The notes below the pieces were generated by a model. It was not told the origin of the DNA and did not search any database. It was given only the letters and a program-made list of their open reading frames with translations. Made by a program: the position numbers and the translations under genes. Shown piece after piece: positions 1 to 8,911 of a stretch of DNA of 64,000 bases. Position 1 is the stretch's first letter. Each line of letters opens with the position of its first letter. Origin of the DNA: Verrucomicrobiales bacterium. Lineage in GTDB: Bacteria > Verrucomicrobiota > Verrucomicrobiia > Limisphaerales > UBA11358. The stretch spans positions 1-64,000 of the forward strand of contig JAQTQB010000004.1 of NCBI GenBank assembly GCA_028712475.1, read 5' to 3'.

Positions 1-675
1 CCCGATGCCACGACGCTCCTGAAATTCCGTCGCCTGCTCGAAACCCCTGGCCTCTGCAAAGGTCTTTTCACCGCGATCAACGCCGGCCTCACCGAGCGCG
101 GCCTGCTGCTGCGCGAAGGCACGCTGGTGGACGCCACGCTCATCGCTGCGCCCTCTTCCACCAAGAATCAGAAGCGGGAACGCGACCCGGAAATGCACCA
201 GACCAAGAAGGGCAACCAATGGTATTTCGGGATGAAAGCGCACATCGGCGCGGATCGGGACAGCAAGCTGGTGCATACGGTTGTGACCACGGCAGCGAAC
301 GTCGCGGACATCAGCCAGACTTCGGAGTTGTTGCATGGGGAGGAGAAACAAGTCCATGGCGACGCGGGCTATGCCGGCGTGGAGAAGCGGGCGGAGATCG
401 TGGCGTTGGAGCGGAAGATCGACTGGCAGATCGCGGGCAAACGCGGGGTGATCAAAGCGCTGGTCGAAGGTGTGGAGAAGGAGGCGGTGAAGGCGGTGGA
501 GAAAGCGAAGGCGTCGGTGCGGGCGTTTTTGGAGCATCCCTTCCACATCGTGAAGAATTTGTTTCGGCATCGGAAAGTGCGGTATCGGGGGCTGGCGAAG
601 AACGGCCATCAACTCCACACGCTCTTTGCCCTGGCCAACGTGGTGATCGGCGCACGAGCGCGGGCCACGACGTGA
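1..675 (+). mobile_element. IS5-family transposase, 5' end outside window
   Basis: The reading frame is open from the first base of the window and ends at a TGA at 673-675, so the start lies upstream. The visible 224 residues have the look of the catalytic half of an IS5-group DDE transposase: a PDATTLLKFR-type stretch near the start, then LVDATLIAAPSSTKN (the DAT region with the first Asp of the triad), WYFGMKAHIGAD, VTTAANVAD, and HGDAGYAGVEKR (second Asp region), followed by the usual basic C-terminal part. It would cut and paste its own element. I did not recognise the right terminal inverted repeat downstream, so the end of the element is not set. No frameshift is visible, so it may be intact. 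Confidence 0.88.
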
Positions 676-886
676 AAACGAGCGAACCCATCCGGTTGAA
701 GCCGTGGAGACGATGCAGAAAAGCGGATCCAACCCGCTTTCGATGCACCAGTGAACGCCAATCGGAGGCAGCCGAGGCGAATCACCGCAGCGTGCGGATC
801 GTTGTTTCGTCAGTGCCAACGCCAGTTTGAAATCCGGACTTTATTCAGCGTCTCCCTAGAGGACGAACGGCTCCGCCAGCAGCGAA
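676..886. other. Intergenic gap after the transposase
   Basis: About 210 bases between the transposase stop and the trpG/pabA stop. It should contain the right end of the insertion sequence, but I could not fix an inverted repeat without the left end. No gene seen. Confidence 0.4.
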
Positions 887-1456
887 TCATTTCAGCTTCA
901 AAAAATTCTTCAAAATCGTGCGGCCATTCTCCGTAAGGATGCTTTCGGGATGAAACTGCACGCCCCAGATTGGCAGCGTCTTGTGCTTCACGCCCATGAT
1001 CTCGCCCTCCTCGGTCTCGGCGGTGATCTCCAGACAATCAGGTATCGTGTCGCGCTTGATGACGAGGGAATGATACCGCGTCGCCGGAAACGGATTCGGC
1101 ATTCCGGCGAACAAATCTTTGCCGTTGTGCCTGATCGGCGAGGTCTTGCCGTGCATCATGCGGTAATTCACCACGACTTCCGCGCCGAACGTATGGCCGA
1201 TGCACTGATGTCCCAGACACACTCCAAAAATCGGAATCCCTTCGCTGGCAAAGGTGCGGATGACATCGTTGGACAAGCCGGCTTCGCGCGGCGAGCACGG
1301 TCCGGGCGAGACGAGGATGCGCTCCGGCTTGAGCGCTCGGATCTGCTCAATCGTGATCTCGTCGTTGCGGCGCACCTGCAAGTCCGCGCCCAGTTCGCCC
1401 AGGTATTGCACGAGGTTGTAGGTGAACGAATCGTAGTTGTCTAAAACCAAAATCAT
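887..1456 (-). CDS. trpG: Glutamine amidotransferase of anthranilate / aminodeoxychorismate synthase
   Basis: Class I glutamine amidotransferase subunit that releases ammonia from glutamine for anthranilate synthase (tryptophan) or aminodeoxychorismate synthase (folate). The 189-residue chain starts [14 protein letters not shown], the standard family start; I prefer this ATG over an upstream in-frame start because that adds 13 unrelated residues and would run into aroB. Visible motifs: [13 protein letters not shown] (oxyanion strand region), GVCLGHQ with the catalytic Cys, and VQFHPESI with the catalytic His and Glu. The length is normal. It starts one base after the aroB stop, so the two are co-transcribed, joining the shikimate pathway to a chorismate-using step. 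The sequence alone does not separate TrpG from PabA; many bacteria use one protein for both. Confidence 0.9.
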   Translation of the reverse strand: MILVLDNYDSFTYNLVQYLGELGADLQVRRNDEITIEQIRALKPERILVSPGPCSPREAGLSNDVIRTFASEGIPIFGVCLGHQCIGHTFGAEVVVNYRMMHGKTSPIRHNGKDLFAGMPNPFPATRYHSLVIKRDTIPDCLEITAETEEGEIMGVKHKTLPIWGVQFHPESILTENGRTILKNFLKLK

Positions 1457-1457
1457 A

Positions 1458-2570
1458 TCAATTGCCGGTTTTTGATAGCCGGCTGCCGATCTCATCCAGC
1501 ATCTGCTGAATCAGCTTCTCCGGCACGCGCTGGCTCCAGACCACCTTACCAATTTTTTGAGCGAGGACAAATTTGATTTCGCCGGCGCTCACTTTTTTGT
1601 CGAGCTTCATCGCGGCGAAAAGTTTTTTACGCTGAACAGCATCCAGCTTGATCTTCACCGGCAATCCGGCGTGGACGAATAATTTTTCAATGCGCCCCGC
1701 GTCGCCCGACGGAAGGCCGAGAATCTTGTGCGACAACTTTGCCGCCGCGACCTGGCCGATGGCAATCGCCTCGCCGTGCAGAAATTTTCCGTAGCCGGAA
1801 CTGTTCTCGATCGCGTGGCCGATGGTGTGGCCGAAATTCAAGATGGCGCGCAGTCCACCTTCAGTTTCGTCCTGGCCGACGACATCCGCCTTGATTTCGC
1901 AGCAGCGCGCGACGACGGCAACGAGCGTGGCGGCATCGCGCTGGAGCAGCTTGGGCAGATTGCGCTCAATCTGTGCGAACAGAATCGCGTCGCAGATGAC
2001 GCCATATTTGGCGACCTCGGCGAGGCCGGAAACATATTCGCGCTTGGGCAAATTTTTCAGCGCATCCAGATCGCACAGCACCAGTTGCGGCTGGTAAAAC
2101 GCGCCGACGAGATTTTTGCCGGCCTTGAGATTCACGCCCGTCTTGCCGCCGACGGAACTGTCCACCTGCGCGAGCAACGTCGTCGGCACCTGCACGAACG
2201 GAATGCCGCGCAGATACGTCGCCGCCACAAAGCCCGCGAGGTCGCCCACCACGCCGCCGCCGAGCGCGACGATGAAGGATTTTCTTTCCAGCCGGTGCGC
2301 GGCAAGCTGGTCATAACATTTTTCCACGACGGCGATGCGCTTGGATTTTTCACCGGCGGGAACGGTGATGAGAACCGGTTGAAAGCCGGAAGCGGAAAGC
2401 GATTTCAACGCGGCCTTCGCAAAATGCCTGCCGACGTTTGAATCCGTGATGACGGCGCAACGCCTGCCGAGCTTGAGTTGCGCGCACTCCGCGCCGAGGC
2501 GCGCGAGCAAGCCGCCCCCGATCTTGATGGTGTAGCTGCGGTTGCCGAGTGGAACTTGAACGATGCGCAT
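1458..2570 (-). CDS. aroB: 3-dehydroquinate synthase
   Basis: Second enzyme of the shikimate pathway, converting DAHP to 3-dehydroquinate with NAD and a divalent metal, in the cytoplasm. The 370-residue protein is of family length. Visible landmarks are [10 protein letters not shown] (substrate and NAD region), [21 protein letters not shown] (glycine-rich NAD-binding part), [30 protein letters not shown] (metal ligand Glu), and [12 protein letters not shown] plus [10 protein letters not shown] carrying the metal-binding His residues. The ATG at 2570 directly precedes [13 protein letters not shown], a typical start. It is the first gene of a two-gene unit with the amidotransferase. Nothing unusual. 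Confidence 0.96.
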   Translation of the reverse strand: MRIVQVPLGNRSYTIKIGGGLLARLGAECAQLKLGRRCAVITDSNVGRHFAKAALKSLSASGFQPVLITVPAGEKSKRIAVVEKCYDQLAAHRLERKSFIVALGGGVVGDLAGFVAATYLRGIPFVQVPTTLLAQVDSSVGGKTGVNLKAGKNLVGAFYQPQLVLCDLDALKNLPKREYVSGLAEVAKYGVICDAILFAQIERNLPKLLQRDAATLVAVVARCCEIKADVVGQDETEGGLRAILNFGHTIGHAIENSSGYGKFLHGEAIAIGQVAAAKLSHKILGLPSGDAGRIEKLFVHAGLPVKIKLDAVQRKKLFAAMKLDKKVSAGEIKFVLAQKIGKVVWSQRVPEKLIQQMLDEIGSRLSKTGN

Positions 2571-2813
2571 GGCGGAAGGATAAACAGCAATGGGCGCGTG
2601 TCAAAAATTGAAATTCATTCCCCTTCCGCCCAAAAGCCAGAAACTCGCGCATCCCATGAGACTGGACATCTTGGGTAAAACTTCAATCCCCGCTTTCTGG
2701 TCTTGCCACAAATAAACAGGCAGCCGTGATGTGTGTATGGCCTTGCCTCGGACTTCGTCCATGCCATAATATGTTCCCGCACCGATTCGGGCGTCAGTGT
2801 TCGCAAAGCGATT

Positions 2814-2888
2814 GCCAATGTAGCTCAGTGGTAGAGCAACGGTTTCGTAAACCGTCGGTCGCCGGTTCAATCCCGGCCATTGGCTCCA
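2814..2888 (+). tRNA. tRNA-Thr (anticodon CGT), CCA encoded
   Basis: The cloverleaf folds by eye. Acceptor arm GCCAATG pairs with CATTGGC (2878-2884); the D arm is GCTC/GAGC; the anticodon stem ACGGT/ACCGT holds loop TTCGTAA with anticodon CGT (reads ACG, Thr); the T arm is GCCGG-TTCAATC-CCGGC. A T discriminator and genomic CCA follow. An integrase remnant begins 160 bases downstream, which fits use of this tRNA 3' end as an integration site. Confidence 0.95.
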
Positions 2889-3049
2889 CTTCCAACCGTG
2901 AGTGCGGCAAGAAGTTATGAAAGTGATGAGTAAAAGTGCCAGCGGAAGTGCCAGCAAAATTCAACTCTGGCGTATTCTGCAAAACTCACACTAGCTCCCT
3001 ACCGGAGTCGAAACCAACCGTCGTAAAATCATTGCTGTAAACAACAGCC

Positions 3050-3240
3050 ATGAAACAGCGATTCCGACTCTACCGCCGAAAAAATGGCGGAAGGTATTAC
3101 ATTCATAATGAACTGACGGGCAAACAGGAGAGTTTGAATCTGGATTCGCGCGTGGAAAGCTGTTCGCTTAAAGAAAACCAGCTCAAAGTTTACTTCGGTA
3201 TTCCGCAAGTAGATTTCAAGAGCCGCTCAATCCGTAATAA
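3050..3240 (+). pseudogene. Remnant of a tyrosine-recombinase (integrase) 5' end
   Basis: The first 31 or so codons read MKQRFRLYRRKNGGRYYIHN and on to TGKQESLNL. In my recollection this is how many verrucomicrobial phage-type integrases begin, where the arm-binding N-terminus reads RLYRR..GRYY.....TGKQ.SL. After about residue 35 the resemblance stops; the frame continues only by chance across the antisense of modC. No catalytic R-HxxR-Y part exists in the window. It lies just downstream of a tRNA and just next to the broken 3' end of modC, as expected if an integrated element was mostly deleted. Identification rests on a short stretch and is uncertain. Confidence 0.45.
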
Positions 3241-3263
3241 AATTTCTACCAGCCAGGCTGGTA

Positions 3264-4113
3264 TCATCTGCAAACGAGTTTCCGTAGAGGGTGCGGTTTC
3301 CTGTCTTGCAGCATCGCGTCTTCCAACTGTGTCGCTCCCACAACCACCGTCGCCAGGCCGTCGTGCAGTTCGAGAATTTTTCCGGCCTGGATGGTTTCTA
3401 TGGCGGTAATTTCCGCCACCGCCAGATTCACGGGCCGGCGGAAAACCTCCGGCGTTGCGCCGTGCTGCACATTTTTGCCGTCGTGCATCACGACCACGTC
3501 GTCGCCCAGTGCGAGTGCTTCATGGCGATCGTGCGTGACCAGAATCGTCGGGATGCCAAGCTGCCGGAGCAACTGTCGTAATTCGCCGCGCAACCGCAGC
3601 CGCGTCGGCGTGTCCAGTGCGGCGAGTGGTTCGTCGAGCAAGAGCAAACGTGGCCGCCGCACCACTGCCCGCGCCAGGGCCACGCGCTGCTGCTGGCCAC
3701 CGGACAATTCGCGCGGCAGCCGGTATTCCATGGGATGCCAAGCCAGCGCAAACTCTCCGCCACGCGCGCCGTGCGCTCGGCGGCGGGTATTTCATTCAAG
3801 CCGTAGCCGATGTTGTGCGCGATCGTGAGATGCGGAAACAATGCGTAATCCTGCGGCACAAAACCAACGCCGCGTTTTCGTGACGGTGAAAAATAATTTT
3901 TTCCTCATGAAACCAGTCTTCGGTGCCGAAACAAATCGAACCGTTTTCCGGCCGCTCCAGTCCAGCGAGGCAGCGCAAGACCGTCGTCTTGCCCGAACCC
4001 GACGCGCCAAACAACACCGTGATCCCGCCGCCGATGCGCAAATCTTCCACGCCAATTTCCGGGCCGCCGGGAAATTGTTTGCGGAAGCTCGCGGTGAGAA
4101 TTTCCGGATTCAT
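3264..4113 (-). pseudogene. modC: Molybdate ABC transporter ATP-binding protein, frameshifted and 3'-truncated
   Basis: Three frames together spell one ATPase. Frame one (from 4113) starts MNPEILTASF and has Walker A GASGSGKTTV. The second frame holds the Q-loop [14 protein letters not shown], and the third holds the signature [14 protein letters not shown], Walker [13 protein letters not shown] and the H-loop [10 protein letters not shown]. The first break is at an A6 run (T6 at 3897-3902 on the plus strand), the second at a C3 run (G3 at 3732-3734); adding one base at each restores a continuous frame. The C-terminal molybdate-binding (MOP) domain stops after VVVGATQL, close to the integrase remnant. 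It would have powered ModB. The start overlaps the modB stop. With two frameshifts and a lost end I treat it as non-functional; sequencing error at the homopolymers is the alternative. Confidence 0.85.
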
Positions 4114-4715
4114 TTGCGACGCCTCAAAAGTATTTCACTCACAAACACGGCGGCGAAGGCGATGATCACCGACACGCCCGCCAGCGTCCAGGCGTGCGGG
4201 TCCTCGCCGGCTTGAACCGACTGATAGATCGCCACCGGTAGCGTCGTTGTCCGGCCGGGAATGTTGCCCGCCACCATGATCGTCGCGCCGAATTCGCCGA
4301 GCGCGCGAGCGAAAGCCAGCAAGGTTCCCGCCAGCACGCCGCATCTGGCCAGCGGCAGCGTGATGGTGAAAAAGACGCGCCACTCGCCGGCGCCCAGCGT
4401 GCGCGCGAGCTGCTCGAACTTCACATCCACATCCTCGAACGCTGTCCGCGCGGCACGCACAAACAGCGGCAGTGACATGGTCGCCAACGCCAGCACCACT
4501 GCGCGCCAGATGAACACCACGTCGTAATTGAACGTAGTGTGCACCCAGCTTCCCACCGGTCCGCGCCGGCCAAAGAGTTGAAGTAACATCAGGCCGGTCA
4601 CCACTGGCGGCAGCACCAGCGCCAGTCTGGCCGGCGCCATCTGGAGCGAGAAGCCGACGAGTTGCAGTCCGCGCTGCTCATTTGGTCGGCGGATATGAAA
4701 GCACGATGAAGCCAA
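4110..4715 (-). pseudogene. modB: Molybdate ABC transporter permease, N-terminus lost
   Basis: The 3' two thirds of ModB are clear: ALVLPPVVTGLMLLQLF, FGRRGPVG, VRAARTAFEDVD, the EAA-type loop ARTLGAGEWRVFFTITLPLA that contacts the ATPase, and ALGEFGATIMVAGNIPGRT. Family members are about 220-230 residues and begin with a membrane helix roughly 45 residues before LVLPPVVTG. Here the upstream sequence runs directly into the 3' end of modA, read in another frame, so the first helix is missing. The 201-codon frame begins with unrelated residues (MASSCFHIRR). A deletion at the modA/modB border is the simplest reading. A short protein from an internal ATG could be made but would lack helix one. 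Confidence 0.75.
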
Positions 4716-5456
4716 AACTCTTGAACACCCCTGCCGCCTTGTCTGAATCCAGATAAGCTATGAATTTTTTCGCGGCCTCCGGTCGCGGTGAATCTTTGAT
4801 CAGCGCGAGCGGATAGGAAATGCACAGCGCGTCTGCCGCCGGGATTTCATACGCCACGCTCATTTTTTTTTGGAAATGGCCGTGTCGGTTTTATAGACGA
4901 TGCCCGCGTCCACATTGCCGGATTCCACGGCGGCAAGCACGGCGCGGACATTTTCGCACGGGATGACTTTCGGTTCGACGGCCGGCCAGAGTTGCAATTT
5001 TTCGAGATAAATTCTTGCGTAAGTTCCCGCCGGAACAATTTTCACGTCGCCGAGCGCGATATGCTGGATGGCGGCGTTGGTCAAGTCCGCCGTTGAATGA
5101 ATCGCGGCGGCCTCCGGCCCGGTGACGATGACCAGCGTGTTGCCGAGCAAACTTTTTCGCGAACCGCTGACGAGCAATCCCTTTTTCTCCAGCGCGTCGG
5201 CCTTGGCTTCGTCGGCGGCAAAGAAAATATCCGCCGGCGCGCACGTCTCGATTTGCCGCGACAGCGTGCCGGAAGCGGCAAAATTATAAACAATCATGTC
5301 GCCGGAAGTTTTCTCGTAGTCGGCGGCAATTTGTTTGAGTGAATCCGTCAGGCTCGCGGCGGCAAAGACCGTGACGGTGGCCGCGTGCAACCTCATGACA
5401 GCAATCATACCCAGCATGACTGCGCCAGTTTTCAGCAGATAAAATCTTGTCGTCAT
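4678..5456 (-). pseudogene. modA: Periplasmic molybdate-binding protein, one frameshift
   Basis: Substrate-binding protein for molybdate uptake. The first frame (198 codons from 5456) has a signal peptide ending MRLHAATVTV, then FAAASLTDSLKQIAADYE (the oxyanion-binding start), NFAASGTLSRQIE, PADIFFAADE and VDAGIVYKTDTAISKKK. It stops inside an A9 run (T9 at 4863-4871 plus strand). The last 61 residues, VAYEIPAADALCISYPLALI to FKSFGFIVL, continue in the next frame. One extra A would join them. Because the frame stops exactly on the run, ribosomal or polymerase slippage could still make full-length protein, but the damage in modB and modC favours decay. Normal ModA length would be about 255 residues. 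Confidence 0.85.
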
Positions 5457-5474
5457 TTTCGGTGGGTTTGCGGT

Positions 5475-6302
5475 TCATTCACCGGGATAAGCCGCGATGG
5501 CCAGAGCTGAACCGGGTTCGCGGAAATTGCGGACGCTCAGATTGGCCGGCTTGATGGCCGCCACATGGCCATCGAAAAACAGGCCGTCCAAACTTCCGTT
5601 GTGGCGTGAGGGATAATGGGTTTTGCTGGCCGACGCGCCGACGAACGGCAAAAACGGCGGGCGCGGCGGCGTGCTGATGCGCGAGTCGGCACAGCCGGGC
5701 GTCCGCCGATGATCCCAAGCGACCAGCCGGTCGCTGGTTTGCGTGACAAAACTGTCACGCCGCCCCGCCGGACAGCCGGTGCTGTAATTCATCGCGTAAC
5801 TGCATTGCCATTGCTGCTCGATGGGACACTTGAAAAGTTTGATGTTGTTCGTTCCGCCCAGAAAATTCGAGAGCAAACCGTTTTTGCAAGTCGCGCCCGG
5901 CGTCCCGTCGGGAACTCGGTAGGGATCATAGGGCGACCACCAGATTTCGTTCGGGCCGGTTGGCGGCGGACTGCCCGCGCTCGTGCCGCTGGGCACCGGC
6001 GACGACAGGCCGTAAGGATCATTGGGCGTGTCGGGACAAAGCCGCTGCGGACAATTCACATCGTTGTTGTCCATGCGATACAACGCATAGGCCAGGCCGG
6101 TTTGCTTGAGGTTATTGAGGCAGGTCATCTGCTGCGCCTTGGCTTTGGTTTTGACCAATGCCGGCAGCAGCATTGCGGCAAGAATGGCGATGATGGCGAT
6201 TACAACCAGCAATTCGATCAGGGTAAACCCGTAACGACCGTGGCCAACCCCGCCGCCGGAATTTATCCGGCTGTCGAATTCAGGACCAGCTTCGATGCAC
6301 AT
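5475..6302 (-). CDS. Secreted prepilin-type protein (type II secretion pseudopilin-like leader)
   Basis: 275 residues. After a short charged start ([13 protein letters not shown]) comes [20 protein letters not shown], a type IV prepilin leader: a peptidase cleavage site G/F, then Thr, Leu, Ile, Glu at +5 and a hydrophobic helix. The rest contains [20 protein letters not shown] and a C-terminal H-x-DG block ([15 protein letters not shown]), the arrangement of the large DUF1559/H-X9-DG family seen by the hundred in Verrucomicrobia, Planctomycetes and Lentisphaerae. The role is unknown; export through a type II or type IV pilus-like machine is inferred from the leader. It sits between modA and the nif island, codirectional with both, and is not obviously tied to either. 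Confidence 0.85.
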   Translation of the reverse strand: MCIEAGPEFDSRINSGGGVGHGRYGFTLIELLVVIAIIAILAAMLLPALVKTKAKAQQMTCLNNLKQTGLAYALYRMDNNDVNCPQRLCPDTPNDPYGLSSPVPSGTSAGSPPPTGPNEIWWSPYDPYRVPDGTPGATCKNGLLSNFLGGTNNIKLFKCPIEQQWQCSYAMNYSTGCPAGRRDSFVTQTSDRLVAWDHRRTPGCADSRISTPPRPPFLPFVGASASKTHYPSRHNGSLDGLFFDGHVAAIKPANLSVRNFREPGSALAIAAYPGE

Positions 6303-6312
6303 TGAAAATATG

Positions 6313-6876
6313 TTAGTTCATCGCCTCACGCCGGCCGCAGGAGCAATTCGGGCAAGGTTCGCCAGGGCCGTGACCGTGCTGCGGTTGCACCACCGTCGCG
6401 CCGAGTTGCAGCGAGGTCGCGGCCCACTTCCAGTCGCCACCGCCAGGGCCGCCGGTGAGCGCGAGGGTTTCGCCCATCAAGCGTGGTCTTTCGGGCACGG
6501 GAATTTCAAAGCTATTTACATAGGTCGCCGCGTCGTCGCCGATTTCCCGGTCCACGACCACGGCAAAATCCAGCGCGAGCTGCGTGGAGGTGTCCGCGCA
6601 ACTGCCGTGAATCCGCGACAGTTCGTAAAGGCAGACGCTCGTGCCGTCGTGGCCCGCGACATCGAACAGCACCGCCAGCTCGTCAAACGCGCCGGCGAAC
6701 CCGGCGAGCTTCAACAACCCGGTCGCACTTAACTTCCAGCTTGGCGTCTGGGCGGCGGCCAGGGTTTTGACGTGCCGGGCGATCAGTCCGTCGCACCCGC
6801 CGAGCTTGAGCGGTTGGAGCTTTTCGTAGCGGATGGTTTCGGCGTTGCCGTATTTTTTATAGATGAGGAAGGCCAT
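6313..6876 (-). CDS. Unknown protein, last gene of the nif operon
   Basis: 187 residues, not recognised. The ATG lies 20 bases inside the 3' end of nifV in another frame, so translation is coupled and a role linked to nitrogen fixation is likely. The chain has a soluble look: an early [20 protein letters not shown], a middle with [20 protein letters not shown], then [18 protein letters not shown]. The C-terminus is Gly/His rich and ends in [13 protein letters not shown], a C-x2-C-x-C motif that could hold a metal or Fe-S centre; HGHGPGEPC just before adds possible ligands. It does not look like NifQ (whose Cys motif is C-x4-C-x2-C-x5-C), NifX, NifZ or NifW. No function is assigned. Confidence 0.75.
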   Translation of the reverse strand: MAFLIYKKYGNAETIRYEKLQPLKLGGCDGLIARHVKTLAAAQTPSWKLSATGLLKLAGFAGAFDELAVLFDVAGHDGTSVCLYELSRIHGSCADTSTQLALDFAVVVDREIGDDAATYVNSFEIPVPERPRLMGETLALTGGPGGGDWKWAATSLQLGATVVQPQHGHGPGEPCPNCSCGRREAMN

Positions 6877-8005
6877 GAGTTTTTTTGAGTTTGTTGGCGA
6901 GTGATTTTAATTCTGCATCGGTCACATTGCGTTTACGGACGGCGGCAAACCGGCGGACGACTGCGAGCAATCCCGGCAGCAGCACCGTTGGAAAATCAAT
7001 GTTCGTCTGTTCGAGTTTTTCGCGGAGCAGTCGCGTGCCGGAATGCCGGCCCAGCACCATCTCCGTCGGCGCGTGACCGACGTCCTCGGCGGCAAACGGC
7101 TCATAAGTCGCGCGATTTTCCAGCAGACCGCCGCAGTGAATGCCGGATTCGTGGCGGAACACCGCCTTCCCCGTGACCGGTTTTTCGGGCGCAAGCGGAC
7201 GACCTGAAGCGTGCGCGACCAGGTCACCCAGCAGGGAAAGGTGCCGCGTTTTCACACCGCAGTCGGCGCGCAACGTCAGCCGTGCAGCCATGACCACTTC
7301 ATCCAGCGGTGCGTTGCCCGCGCGTTCGCCGAGGCCGTTGACGGTGACGCTCGCGGCGTCCGCGCCGGACGCGAGCGCGGCGATGGTGTTCGCCGTCGCC
7401 ATGCCAAGATCGTTGTGGCCGTGAAATTCTAAACTCAAATTTGACACAGCGGCGCGCAGGGATGAAAATAGCCCCGCCGTTTGCAGCGGGTTCAATATTC
7501 CCACGGTGTCGGCGATCCGCAAACGGCAAAGACCAGCCACCTCGGCGGTTTGCGCGAACTCGATCAGAAATTCCCGATCCGCGCGTGACGCGTCCTGCGC
7601 GCCGACGGAAAGAAATTGAAACGGTTCGCGAAATTCGGCGGCCAGCTCGACCAGCGTCCGCAAAACCCAGGCGCGATCTTTTTTCCACGCGCGCAGATGA
7701 ATTTCGGAAACGGGCAGCGAAAAGTGCGCGCCATGAACGCGGCAGTGAGTGGCCGCCCGTAAATCCTCGCGCGTTCCGCGGCACCAGGTCGTCAACCGCA
7801 CGCCGCTGACGTGGTCGCTGACGGCGTTGATATCGTCAATCTCCGACTGCCCCATCGCGGGGATGCCGAGTTCCAGTTCCGGCACGCCGGCTAGCGCGAG
7901 GGTGGCGGCAATGCCGATTTTCTCGGAGCGGGAAAACGCCACGCCCGCCGCTTGCTCACCATCGCGCAGCGTCGTGTCAATCAGATGAATCTCGCGAGTG
8001 TTCAC
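6857..8005 (-). CDS. nifV: Homocitrate synthase
   Basis: Condenses acetyl-CoA and 2-oxoglutarate to homocitrate, the organic ligand of FeMo-co. The 382-residue chain belongs to the alpha-isopropylmalate/homocitrate synthase family: [20 protein letters not shown] at the start (catalytic Arg and metal Asp), [25 protein letters not shown] with the HxH metal ligands, and [15 protein letters not shown]. The length is right for NifV and short for LeuA (no regulatory domain), and the setting decides for NifV. The start is GTG, overlapping the ferredoxin stop as GTGA, so translation is coupled. Its own stop overlaps the unknown downstream gene. Confidence 0.93.
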   Translation of the reverse strand: MNTREIHLIDTTLRDGEQAAGVAFSRSEKIGIAATLALAGVPELELGIPAMGQSEIDDINAVSDHVSGVRLTTWCRGTREDLRAATHCRVHGAHFSLPVSEIHLRAWKKDRAWVLRTLVELAAEFREPFQFLSVGAQDASRADREFLIEFAQTAEVAGLCRLRIADTVGILNPLQTAGLFSSLRAAVSNLSLEFHGHNDLGMATANTIAALASGADAASVTVNGLGERAGNAPLDEVVMAARLTLRADCGVKTRHLSLLGDLVAHASGRPLAPEKPVTGKAVFRHESGIHCGGLLENRATYEPFAAEDVGHAPTEMVLGRHSGTRLLREKLEQTNIDFPTVLLPGLLAVVRRFAAVRKRNVTDAELKSLANKLKKTHGLPHL

Positions 8006-8307
8006 GCAAACAGTGTCGCCGGTGGCAGCTCGACTTTTGCTTCGAGGCTGTCGAGAATCGCCTCGGCGGTTTGGAGGGTTGCCTGTTTATACCAGGTGTT
8101 TTCAGGATAAACGACCATCACGGGGCCGCTGTCGCAGATGTTCATGCAGCCCGTGCTGGAGACCATGACGTCGTCGAGGCCGCGATCCTGCACCTCCATC
8201 GTGAGATGCTGGAGGAGGTGCGCGGATTCCTTTTTGTGGCAGACGCCCGCCGCGCCGGTGGGACGAAAACTGCCGCAGACGAATATGTGATGTGCTGGTT
8301 TGCTCAT
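8002..8307 (-). CDS. Thioredoxin-fold [2Fe-2S] ferredoxin
   Basis: 101 residues. Cysteines at 11 and 23 ([15 protein letters not shown]) and at 53 and 57 ([13 protein letters not shown]) give the C-x11-C ... C-x3-C pattern of the thioredoxin-like (Shethna-type) [2Fe-2S] ferredoxins, several of which are encoded in nif clusters. Such proteins are thought to donate electrons or to help cofactor assembly. [10 protein letters not shown] is the usual next block (V-Y-P..TWY). It overlaps nifV by four bases and lies 45 bases after ferritin in the same operon. Whether it feeds NifH directly is not known from sequence; no other ferredoxin is encoded in the window. Confidence 0.9.
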   Translation of the reverse strand: MSKPAHHIFVCGSFRPTGAAGVCHKKESAHLLQHLTMEVQDRGLDDVMVSSTGCMNICDSGPVMVVYPENTWYKQATLQTAEAILDSLEAKVELPPATLFA

Positions 8308-8352
8308 AGTTAGTTGATGGTTGTTCGTTGAGAGTTGAGAGGAAAAAGCTGC

Positions 8353-8865
8353 TCAGCTTTCGGCGGAATCGCCGACCAGAATTTTTTCCAAGTGCCGGTC
8401 CAGATTCAGCAAGGCCCCGGCGCAACCGGCTTCGCGCGTTTTGACGAGCAGCTTGTCGGACCAGGCTTCCTCCTCGACCTGTTCGGCGATGAACCAGTGC
8501 AGCAGGACTTGCGCGGGATAATCCTTTTCCGCGAGCGCGACTTCGTAGGCGGCGTGAATGCCGGCGGTGTTGGCGCGCTCAAAATCAAAAGCCGCCTGCG
8601 CCGTTTCAACCAGGGCCTTGAAATTTTCGGCGGGTGCGGCCACCGCGCCGATTTTCGGCACGACATCGCGGTCGGCGAGGTGCTTGAGGATTTTGTTCGC
8701 GTGCGCCTGCTCTTCCCCGGCCTGCTTCTTGAAAAAGCCGGCGAACCCGGCGTGATGATGCACGTCGCACCAATACGACATTGCCAGATAATTCTGGCTG
8801 GCGAGCAGTTCGTGACCGGCTTGTTTTTCAAGCGCGGCAATGACTTTGGCGGAAGGAACAGGCAT
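8353..8865 (-). CDS. Non-haem ferritin (FtnA type)
   Basis: 170 residues with the four-helix ferritin layout. ELLASQNYLAMSYWCD forms helix A with the ferroxidase Glu/Tyr, KKQAGEEQAHANKILKHL gives the E-x2-H of helix B, and HWFIAEQVEEEAWSDKLL carries the Gln/Glu of helix D. No haem-binding Met stands out, so it is FtnA-like rather than bacterioferritin. It would store iron in the cytoplasm. The position between nifB and the ferredoxin in a tight operon suggests it buffers the iron demand of nitrogenase; that is inference. Start ATG at 8865, shortly after a TTGATGGTTGTTGGTTG run. Confidence 0.92.
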   Translation of the reverse strand: MPVPSAKVIAALEKQAGHELLASQNYLAMSYWCDVHHHAGFAGFFKKQAGEEQAHANKILKHLADRDVVPKIGAVAAPAENFKALVETAQAAFDFERANTAGIHAAYEVALAEKDYPAQVLLHWFIAEQVEEEAWSDKLLVKTREAGCAGALLNLDRHLEKILVGDSAES

Positions 8866-8911
8866 ATTTATTTGATGGTTGTTGGTTGTTGGTCAAGGGT
8901 TGTTGGGAAAA

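Noticed and set aside
2794..2982. Minus-strand ORF reading AGIEPATDGLRNRCSTTELHW across the tRNA
   Set aside because: It is antisense to the tRNA-Thr gene; this peptide is a well-known annotation artefact of tRNA antisense.
4860..4871. Programmed slippage at the modA A9 run
   Set aside because: Possible in principle, but modB and modC next to it are also damaged, so decay explains the set better. Not excluded.
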